Shown here piece after piece: positions 6,636-12,061 of a stretch of DNA of 12,061 nt. Source of the stretch: Chlorobiaceae bacterium (lineage in GTDB: Bacteria; Bacteroidota; Chlorobiia; Chlorobiales; Chlorobiaceae); assembly GCA_013336025.1 (NCBI GenBank), contig JAAXUM010000017.1, positions 1 to 12,061 of the forward strand, in the 5' to 3' direction. Both the position numbers and the translations under genes were made by a program. Each line of letters starts with the position of its first letter. Within the stretch, counting starts at the first letter, position 1. The notes beneath the pieces are model-generated. The model was not told the DNA's origin. It saw nothing but the letters and a program-made list of their open reading frames with translations, and did no database searches.

Positions 6636-8018
6636 CTATTCATGGATTCGATTGAAAAAAGCTTTAAACGTCATGACTACATCCTGTAATGGCGTGCCAT
6701 GAGCGGCATAAAAAAGCTCAACTATTGCTGTGTCACCTCCGTTTACAGGCCACTCTTCAGCTTCAGCATAGCTGAAAACACCAGCCCGATATCCCGTCAT
6801 ACGTTCAAGAACCATCCTGCTTCCTGGAGTTGCTGCTACAGGCTGACTGCCAATAATGGCAAGTTGGCCGCCAAGCACCCTGAAAAGCAGGGCAAAACGA
6901 TCAAGAGAGAGCGCAAGAGCGAGCGCACTGAGCGGGCCACTCCGATCTATTGCCACAGTAGTGAGTGTCAGTGTTTTTCCTGATGAAGAGGTATAATAGG
7001 TATTTGAACTCTCATGCCATTTACCCTGCAGGCGCAAAATCGGAAAAAGCAGAGCAAAAGGAACAAGCATGATAGTAATAAGCAGAACCGCAACAAAAAG
7101 GTGAACAAATGTCTGAAAAACAGTTCCGCCACCCCCTCTTTTTTTTATGCCGGTCAAAAGATGCGGGTCTTCCATAGCTAATGAGGCTCCGCTTTCAGGT
7201 TCGATCAGGATATTTCCTGCAGCAATCCTGTTCTCCAGATCCAGATTCTCTCCAATGTAGGTATTGTCAAGTACAATACTGCCAATGATCGTGCTCTCCC
7301 TGTCGATAATGACATTACTTCCGATAACGGAATCCGGCCCAACAACTGATCCTGCAAGCAACTGGACATTGTTGCCGATAATAACCGGTTTTCTTATTTC
7401 AGTGCTCTTGCTCATCACAACATTTCTGCCGATATGGCAGTCCGCTTCACTGCTGTATCCTGGCAACACATAGGGCGAAGAACCACATTTCAGAATTTCA
7501 ACAGAGAGTCGATAATAGACACCTGTAGAATCAAGTCCGACAAGAGAGAGCTCCGGCTTTTCAGCAGAGTTATCAATATTTCCCGTATTTCCGAGGAGCG
7601 AAAGAGAGCCGTGACTGCAACTGATAAACTCTCCGGGAGAGAGCGAGGCAATCAGTTTTTTATAATCATGCTGCTTGTTATAGCGAATAAATACAAAGCC
7701 GCTGATGCAGAGGATCCTGTCCGCTGAACAGTAGCGACGGTTTTTGTCAATAACGGTCTCAAGATCCTCGTCGCCAAGCATACTTGCATAGCTTATCTCA
7801 ATGCCCCAGCGACTTCCGTTTTCACAGTAATGTTCCAGACCGCCAAGCTGGCCGTCAGATACGAAACGGATCGCATTGCTGCCTGCAAGAATCGCAAAAT
7901 CAATAAGAAATTCTGCATAAGGCTTGTTGCATACCGGAACGAGCAGTGGATGAACGCCCGGAAAAACAGGATAAAGCCATTCATAATCCTTTTCTCTTAT
8001 GACGACAAGTGTTTTCAT
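6636..8018 (-). CDS. Degenerate nucleotidyltransferase / beta-helix / sugar-transferase-like fusion
   Basis: A 460-residue three-part protein. Residues 1-175 resemble a sugar-phosphate nucleotidyltransferase, but the GGxGTRL loop is absent (FPGVHPLLVPVCNKP at 19-33 stands there) and the usual metal-binding Asp is replaced (CISGFVF at 104-110). Residues about 190-275 are left-handed beta-helix hexapeptides (IGRNVVMSKSTEI, IIGNNVQLLAGSVVG, IGSNVIIDRESTIIG). A hydrophobic segment at about 300-328 should span or enter the membrane. Residues 330-457 resemble the cytosolic part of polyprenyl-phosphate sugar-1-phosphate transferases: LDRFALLFRVLGGQLAIIGS (372-391) aligns with the DELPQLxNVLxGDMSLVGPRP region, but the catalytic Asp-Glu is Asp-Arg and GPRP is GSQP. 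Catalysis looks lost in both halves, so a membrane scaffold or sensor is more likely. It lies between the two STAS genes, with gaps of 12 and 8 nt. Confidence 0.8.
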   Translation of the reverse strand: MKTLVVIREKDYEWLYPVFPGVHPLLVPVCNKPYAEFLIDFAILAGSNAIRFVSDGQLGGLEHYCENGSRWGIEISYASMLGDEDLETVIDKNRRYCSADRILCISGFVFIRYNKQHDYKKLIASLSPGEFISCSHGSLSLLGNTGNIDNSAEKPELSLVGLDSTGVYYRLSVEILKCGSSPYVLPGYSSEADCHIGRNVVMSKSTEIRKPVIIGNNVQLLAGSVVGPDSVIGSNVIIDRESTIIGSIVLDNTYIGENLDLENRIAAGNILIEPESGASLAMEDPHLLTGIKKRGGGGTVFQTFVHLFVAVLLITIMLVPFALLFPILRLQGKWHESSNTYYTSSSGKTLTLTTVAIDRSGPLSALALALSLDRFALLFRVLGGQLAIIGSQPVAATPGSRMVLERMTGYRAGVFSYAEAEEWPVNGGDTAIVELFYAAHGTPLQDVVMTFKAFFNRIHE

Positions 8019-8030
8019 GGAGCTGTTTTG

Positions 8031-8384
8031 TTAAGACGCGCCGCCTGTTCCGAATGACTGTATTGCTCCTGGAGTATCAGGAAAAATCAAAAAAAGTTTT
8101 TTCGCTTTTGTCAGATCAAAAACCATGGAAACTTTCGGACCGAGAGCAGCAAGCCGTAAATCACCATTGTGCTCAAGCGCCTTGCGCAGGCATGCCACAA
8201 TAGCACCCAATCCGCTACTGTCAACAAAATCAAGATTGATGCAATCAAAAACAAAAAAAACGGCCTGTTTCTGCCAGAGCGCAAAAGAGGTCTGCAACTC
8301 AGCACTGTTTTCAGCATCAAGCCGTCCGCTCAACTCAGCAATACCGATATTTTTTCCAGACAATGTTTCAACATGAAACTTCAT
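8031..8384 (-). CDS. STAS-domain protein (anti-sigma factor antagonist type), copy 2
   Basis: A 117-residue single STAS domain with an intact motif LDFVDSSGLGAIV at 51-63; Ser57 is the expected phosphorylation site. The N-terminal strands (IGIAELSGRLDAENSAEL, 13-30) and the VSMVFDLTKAKKLFLIF segment also fit SpoIIAA-type folds. It is clearly a relative of the STAS protein at 6280-6627 but distinct in sequence, so the operon carries two potential substrates for one kinase. The start at 8382-8384 has AAAGGAG 6 nt upstream. It lies directly after the sugar transferase and before the nucleotidyltransferase fusion. The role is probably regulatory; a direct contact with a neighbouring transferase is inference. 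Confidence 0.9.
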   Translation of the reverse strand: MKFHVETLSGKNIGIAELSGRLDAENSAELQTSFALWQKQAVFFVFDCINLDFVDSSGLGAIVACLRKALEHNGDLRLAALGPKVSMVFDLTKAKKLFLIFPDTPGAIQSFGTGGAS

Positions 8385-8390
8385 GGTACT

Positions 8391-8397
8391 CTCCTTT
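8391..8397 (-). promoter_or_regulatory. Ribosome binding site of STAS copy 2, overlapping the upstream stop codon
   Basis: AAAGGAG on the minus strand, 6 nt before the ATG at 8382-8384. Its first bases lie in the TAA stop (8396-8398) of the sugar transferase. It is one of the strongest such sites in the operon and may give this STAS protein higher translation than its neighbours. Confidence 0.7.
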
Positions 8398-9115
8398 AAT
8401 ATGCTCCTCTTCCGGTAAGAACAGCAGGGATTGTTTTAAAAAGCAAACGAATATCATTGAGAAACCCGGCACTTTGTATGTACTGCATATCGAGCCTCAC
8501 CTGATCGGTAAAAGGAATGTCACTTCTGCCGCTAACCTGCCAGAGACAGGTTATACCGGGAATAACATGCAGCCGTTTACGCTGTTCAAGGGTATATTCC
8601 GCAACCTCAACAGGCAATGGTGGCCTTGGGCCTACAAGACTCATATCACCCCTGAGCACGTTAATCAGTTGTGGCAGTTCATCAATACTGAATTTACGGA
8701 TGATTCTCCCAACCTTCGTTATCCGGGGATCTTTTTTCATTTTAAATATTACGCCGGCAGATGACTCATTCTGCGCGGCCAGCTCTTTTTTAATTTTGTC
8801 GGCATTGATAACCATCGAACGGAACTTGTAAAATCTGAAATGCCGCCCATTGCGTCCTACTCGAATCTGAACATAAAACACAGGCCCCGGATCTTCAATC
8901 CATACAGAAAGCGCTGTAAGGAGCAAAAGCGGTGAAAGCACAAGCAGCGCGGCTATGGATACACTCATATCAAGTAATCGTTTCAGCAGGTAGGAGAACA
9001 TGATGGTCGATTCCCACGCCATAACTTTAAGATTCCTTCTGTACCGGAATCCCGGGCTTATTGAGCCACTGATTTTGCGTATCAGCTCTTTTCTTACTGT
9101 CGGATCAAGCTCCAT
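8396..9115 (-). CDS. Polyprenyl-phosphate sugar-1-phosphate transferase (initiating enzyme)
   Basis: This 239-residue inner-membrane enzyme should start the repeat unit by moving a sugar-1-phosphate from a nucleotide sugar to undecaprenyl phosphate. It is the monotopic PglC/WbaP-C type. The family opening KRLLD is at 45-49, followed by a hydrophobic hairpin at about 51-71. Further marks are GPVFYVQIRVGRNG (77-90), KFRSM (97-101), SIDELPQLINVLRGDMSLVG (143-162) with catalytic Asp145-Glu146, GPRP (162-165) and PGITCLWQVSGRSDIPF (186-202). All key residues are present, unlike in the two relatives in this operon. The N-terminal 40 residues are an extra basic stretch with no clear family match. 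The start is 5 nt after the upstream stop. The donor sugar cannot be read from the sequence. Confidence 0.95.
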   Translation of the reverse strand: MELDPTVRKELIRKISGSISPGFRYRRNLKVMAWESTIMFSYLLKRLLDMSVSIAALLVLSPLLLLTALSVWIEDPGPVFYVQIRVGRNGRHFRFYKFRSMVINADKIKKELAAQNESSAGVIFKMKKDPRITKVGRIIRKFSIDELPQLINVLRGDMSLVGPRPPLPVEVAEYTLEQRKRLHVIPGITCLWQVSGRSDIPFTDQVRLDMQYIQSAGFLNDIRLLFKTIPAVLTGRGAY

Positions 9116-9120
9116 GAGAG

Positions 9121-10917
9121 TTATTTACTATTGCTTTGTGTGAACACTTTCCATTTCATTACCCGGTAGAGAAAAAGTGGGTTCCCTATGACATATCTCC
9201 GCCACATCCGAGCCGGCTCCTGAAAAATCCTGTACACCCACTCAAACCCGATTTCACGCATCCAGCGAGGCGCACGCCTGATGGTGCCGGAATAAAAATC
9301 AAACAGTCCCCCTACACCCATAAGCACCCTCGGCAAAAGTTTCTGACGATGCTCTGCAATCCATATCTCCTGGAGTGGCGCTCCGAATGCAACAAGAAGT
9401 ATGGCCGCACCGGAACTGTTGATCTTCCCGATAACAGCATCACTTTCACTCCTGTGATCAAAATAACCGTCAGCACTGCCAGCTATGGTAACACCATACG
9501 TTTCGCTGATATGTTGTCCAGCCTTTTCGGCAATACCCGGTTTGCCGCCCAGAAGAAAAACTGAATACCCTTTTGCTGCTGCCATTTTACAAAGATAAGG
9601 AAGCATATCGGTACCATTGATATTTTCCCTGAGAGGCGTTCCAAGCATTTTTCCTGCAATGCTCAACCCTATACCATCAGGAAAAACATAATTGCCTGTT
9701 TTAAGAATTCTGAAATACTCCCGGTCAGAAACCATTTTATTGAGGCAGTCAGGATTCACAAAATAAATAGCGCTCTGTTTTTTCTCATCAAGGGTTCTCT
9801 GCATAACAGAAATCGCCTCATCCATGGTCAGATTGTTGAGATTGAGACCAAGCAGAGCAAAGTGCGATGATGAGATCTCGCTGTTTTCACTGTAAAGCAT
9901 CACGGGCAAAGCGCGCAGCATCAGCATGAAATCATAAAAAAGGTGTTTCCTGAAAACATACTCCCATTCGATCGCCTGCTGACCCTCATGAGCAATTTTG
10001 CTGGAATTACGTATATCCCAGAGAGAAACAATACCCGGTTTAACCGGACGTATATAGGCGTTTTCAGGAACGGCGGGACTTTCTTTCCAGCTCCTGATTG
10101 CTGTCCCGGCAAGGGCAAGCCTGCCGGTAAAAAGCTCCAGAAAAAGAGGCAGATCACAAAAAGGAGAAGAAATATCCCTGAACCGAAAAACCGTTACCGG
10201 TTTTGCAAAAGCACCTGATACAATACGCTTGTCAAAGACCGGTGTACCGGCAAAAAGCCTCCTGAACAAAAGAATGACAAGAAGTGGAAAAACAAAGACC
10301 AGCGTCATAACAGAAGCAACGATGATCTCAATAACTCTTGCAAGTACTTCAGCCGCTATTGCACCAAACCTGAACACTGCCCTTTTAAACAGACTTTTCA
10401 GAGATAATGAACGGCCTTTAAGTCTTTTTTCAAGCGCCTTCGCACTATCTTTTCTCGACTCCATTGCATTCCTCGACCGGCTCTGATGACCAGTCAACGT
10501 TTGGTTGATAATCTTTTCTGCAAAAGCAAAAAAACTCCTGTAACTACCAAAATAAATCAAACCTGCTGATCGAAGAACGCGTTCTTTTTCCTGATCATCA
10601 TCTGTCGAAAGGCAGATCATTTTTTCCGGATCGAAGTTCTGCCTGACACGATTAACCAGTCCCAAGCTCAGCGTTTCGGAAAAACTGTCAGTCATCACGG
10701 CAAGCCTGAACGATTGTTTTTCAGGTTTAAGATTTTCCAGTTCTCCCGAATTTTCAGCAAGTGTCACCTGCTGATAGCTCTCCTGAAGCAAACGGAACAG
10801 TTCACCAACACTCTCTTTTCTTCCAAGAATAAGAGCCTTTGAAAAAAACCCATATTCCAGAACATCTTCCCCCGAACACCTGTTTTCCGTCATGATGGCA
10901 TCATCAGGATCGTCCAT
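9121..10917 (-). CDS. Receiver-like / pseudo-sugar-transferase / WecG-TagA glycosyltransferase fusion
   Basis: Residue numbers use the ATG at 10915-10917 (598 residues). Residues about 27-140 look like a response-regulator receiver fold (alternating beta/alpha, ending in RSAGLIYFGSYRSFFAF) but lack the acidic pair of strand 1 and the strand-5 Lys; Asp77 might be the phospho-Asp position. Residues 174-341 resemble a polyprenyl-phosphate sugar transferase with a hydrophobic segment at about 191-220. The catalytic DELP is CDLP (254-257) and GPRP is GTAI, so it is probably inactive. Residues 353-593 are a complete WecB/TagA/CpsF (GT26) domain: NPDCL (388-392), FPDGIGL (412-418), AFGAPLQEIW (510-519) and RAPRWMREIGFEWVYR (548-563). 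This domain should transfer the second sugar onto the lipid-linked primer. An upstream in-frame TTG (10990-10992) lies before the sigma-54 promoter, so it is not the start when that promoter is used. ATG 10891-10893 is an alternative. It is the first gene of the operon. Confidence 0.88.
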   Translation of the reverse strand: MDDPDDAIMTENRCSGEDVLEYGFFSKALILGRKESVGELFRLLQESYQQVTLAENSGELENLKPEKQSFRLAVMTDSFSETLSLGLVNRVRQNFDPEKMICLSTDDDQEKERVLRSAGLIYFGSYRSFFAFAEKIINQTLTGHQSRSRNAMESRKDSAKALEKRLKGRSLSLKSLFKRAVFRFGAIAAEVLARVIEIIVASVMTLVFVFPLLVILLFRRLFAGTPVFDKRIVSGAFAKPVTVFRFRDISSPFCDLPLFLELFTGRLALAGTAIRSWKESPAVPENAYIRPVKPGIVSLWDIRNSSKIAHEGQQAIEWEYVFRKHLFYDFMLMLRALPVMLYSENSEISSSHFALLGLNLNNLTMDEAISVMQRTLDEKKQSAIYFVNPDCLNKMVSDREYFRILKTGNYVFPDGIGLSIAGKMLGTPLRENINGTDMLPYLCKMAAAKGYSVFLLGGKPGIAEKAGQHISETYGVTIAGSADGYFDHRSESDAVIGKINSSGAAILLVAFGAPLQEIWIAEHRQKLLPRVLMGVGGLFDFYSGTIRRAPRWMREIGFEWVYRIFQEPARMWRRYVIGNPLFLYRVMKWKVFTQSNSK

Positions 10918-10943
10918 AAAAAAACGTGTATTACGAATTATTA

Positions 10944-10959
10944 TGCAAGAACGATGCCA
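10944..10959 (-). promoter_or_regulatory. Sigma-54 (-24/-12) promoter of the eight-gene unit
   Basis: The minus strand reads TGGCATCGTTCTTGCA. This matches the sigma-54 consensus TGGCAC-N5-TTGC[A/T] at all but one defined position (T for C in the -24 box), with the exact spacing GG-N10-GC. Transcription would start near 10933, giving a 16-nt leader to the ATG at 10917 or 40 nt to the ATG at 10893. A sigma-54 activator gene ends 165 nt upstream, which strengthens the call. Activation would need a bound bacterial enhancer-binding protein. Confidence 0.8.
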
Positions 10960-11006
10960 GACCACCACTCGCTGCCCAACACGTTGAGCCAAAGCGCTTC
11001 AGTTCC

Positions 11007-11029
11007 GGGTTTGCATGCTGTGCGAACCC
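11007..11029 (-). promoter_or_regulatory. Candidate enhancer (upstream activator) site: 23-nt inverted repeat
   Basis: gggtttgca (11007-11015), loop tgctg, tgcgaaccc (11021-11029): a 9-bp dyad with one T/G mismatch. Its centre is about 85 nt upstream of the predicted start at 10933, a usual place for binding of an NtrC-type activator. No gene covers it. It could instead be a hairpin in the read-through transcript of the activator gene. Confidence 0.45.
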
Positions 11030-11124
11030 AGGAATAGTAAACCAAACCCTGTTTTGACTGTCAGGTTGCGAGAACGATGAAACGCCATCTCTCAGTCAGA
11101 GAGGGAAAAAAAACAAAAACACCA

Positions 11125-12061
11125 TCATATACTATAGAGCTTGATACGACGATACAGCGTTGCTTCGCTGATACCAAGCAGCTTTGCCGCAGCCCGTCTG
11201 TTGCCGATTGTTTTGTTGAGTGCTTTTCGGATAGCCTCCTTTTCATGAAAAGCCATACTTGACGATTCAGCAGCAGCGGAAACCGGTAGTTCATCGGAAC
11301 AGGATAAAGGAATGGAAAGATCTTCCTGATCGATCATATCACCCTTCGACAGGGTTACCGCGCATCTGATAACATTTTCCAGTTCCCGAACATTGCCAGG
11401 CCAGTCAAATCCGGATAACGCATCCATGGCTTTCGGAGAAAACCTTTTCTCCGAAAATCCTTCCTGCACAAGTTTTCTGATAAAAAAACTGCACAGAAGC
11501 GGTATATCAGAGCGACGTTCGCGTAAAGGCGGAGCATAAATGGTCACCGCGCTCATCCGGTAATAGAGATCCTGACGAAAAGTACCTTTTTTTACCGCTT
11601 CTGCGAGATTGCGATTGCTTGCAGATACAATTCTTATATCAACGGGATAGATTGTTGATGAACCAACAGGCTTCACTGCACGCTCCTGAAGTGTACGAAG
11701 CAGTTTCGCCTGCAAATGCATTGGAAGTTCGGCAATTTCATCAAGAAAAAGAGTCCCCCTGTCCGACGAACGAATCAGCCCGAGAGTATTCCAGTCTGCA
11801 CCGGTAAAAGCTCCTCTGGTATGGCCGAACAGTTCACTTTCAATGACGCTTTCATTGATTGCCGCACAATCAACCGGCATGAAAACCTCTTTTTTCCTTG
11901 CACTGTGAAAATGAATTGCTCGAGCAATAACATCCTTGCCGGTTCCACTTTCTCCCTGAATCAGAACAGTAGTACAGGTCGGGGCTATTTTGAGTACAAG
12001 TTCCTTGAGTTTCTGAATCTCAGGAGAATTACCAATGAGTCCTTCGTAGAGAAATTCGGCT
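11125..12061 (-). CDS. Sigma-54-dependent transcriptional activator (NtrC type), C-terminal part
   Basis: The frame is open to the right edge, so the N-terminus (a receiver domain is typical) is missing. The visible 311 residues start ...LIGNSPEIQKLKELV. They contain an AAA+ sigma-54 interaction domain: Walker A GESGTGKD (visible residues 36-43), the sigma-54-contacting GAFTGA loop in GHTRGAFTGAD (83-88), Walker B GTLFLDE (102-108) and PLRERRSDIP as the sensor/arginine-finger region. The end is a Fis-type helix-turn-helix (NRRAAAKLLGISEATLYRRI). The catalytic parts are intact, so it should hydrolyse ATP to open sigma-54 promoters. The nearest such promoter starts the next operon, making it the likely local regulator; in some exopolysaccharide loci such a protein (for example PrsR or SypG) works with a histidine kinase. 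The stop TGA is followed by a T-rich stretch. Confidence 0.95.
   Translation of the reverse strand, partial: AEFLYEGLIGNSPEIQKLKELVLKIAPTCTTVLIQGESGTGKDVIARAIHFHSARKKEVFMPVDCAAINESVIESELFGHTRGAFTGADWNTLGLIRSSDRGTLFLDEIAELPMHLQAKLLRTLQERAVKPVGSSTIYPVDIRIVSASNRNLAEAVKKGTFRQDLYYRMSAVTIYAPPLRERRSDIPLLCSFFIRKLVQEGFSEKRFSPKAMDALSGFDWPGNVRELENVIRCAVTLSKGDMIDQEDLSIPLSCSDELPVSAAAESSSMAFHEKEAIRKALNKTIGNRRAAAKLLGISEATLYRRIKLYSI

Noticed and set aside
10915..10992. Extension of the WecG fusion to a TTG at 10990-10992 (623 residues)
   Set aside because: The extra 25 residues overlap the sigma-54 promoter and lie upstream of its predicted start site; they have no family match.
11089..11113. Hairpin next to an A/T run after the activator gene
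   Set aside because: On the minus strand the T-run comes before the 5-bp stem rather than after it, so it does not have the order of an intrinsic terminator.
1..12061. tRNA, rRNA, CRISPR array, insertion sequence, transposase or integrase
   Set aside because: None seen on reading both strands: no cloverleaf-like gene, no regular spacer array, no transposase motifs and no terminal inverted repeats flanking a gene.

Overview
The window is an accessory surface-polysaccharide (exopolysaccharide, capsule or O-antigen type) locus of a Gram-negative bacterium. Every gene I can support is on the minus strand, so transcription runs from high to low coordinates. The Gram-negative assignment rests on an outer-membrane polysaccharide-export lipoprotein (2851-4014). 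Sigma-54 use is supported by a sigma-54 activator gene and a good -24/-12 promoter. Several starts have clear Shine-Dalgarno sequences (AAGGAG, AAAGGAG), while others have none. Base composition looks moderate, in the mid-40s % GC by eye and not computed. A green sulfur bacterium (Chlorobi) or a deltaproteobacterium would fit, but the lineage is a guess.

Layout in transcription order. (1) 12061-11125: C-terminal part of an NtrC-type sigma-54 activator, cut by the right edge. (2) 11124-10918: intergenic control region with a 23-nt inverted repeat (possible enhancer site) and a sigma-54 promoter at 10944-10959. (3) 10917-4320: a compact eight-gene unit with gaps of 4 nt overlap to 20 nt. It encodes a receiver-like/pseudo-sugar-transferase/WecG-TagA fusion, an intact polyprenyl-phosphate sugar-1-phosphate transferase, a STAS protein, a degenerate nucleotidyltransferase/left-handed beta-helix/pseudo-sugar-transferase fusion, a second STAS protein, an RsbW-type ATP-binding regulator, a GT2 glycosyltransferase and a hexapeptide-repeat acetyltransferase. 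(4) 4319-4015: a 305-bp gap opening with two hairpins. (5) 4014-1: a looser set, namely a Wza-like export lipoprotein, a GT4 glycosyltransferase, a GT8 glycosyltransferase and the start of a Wzx-like flippase, with gaps of about 100-200 bp.

Likely teamwork: the intact transferase loads the first sugar phosphate onto the lipid carrier. The WecG/TagA domain, GT2, GT4 and GT8 enzymes would extend the repeat unit and the acetyltransferase would decorate it. The flippase moves it across the inner membrane and the Wza-like protein exports the polymer. No polymerase, chain-length protein or tyrosine autokinase is visible; these may lie outside the window.

The most unusual content is regulatory and architectural. 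Two further proteins carry sugar-transferase-like domains that have lost the catalytic Asp-Glu pair, and one of them also has a degraded nucleotidyltransferase domain. A partner-switch set (two STAS proteins and one kinase-like ATPase, with no phosphatase in view) is embedded in the same operon behind a sigma-54 promoter. The logic resembles the Vibrio fischeri syp locus (sigma-54 activator SypG, STAS protein SypA, regulator SypE), but the gene architecture differs.
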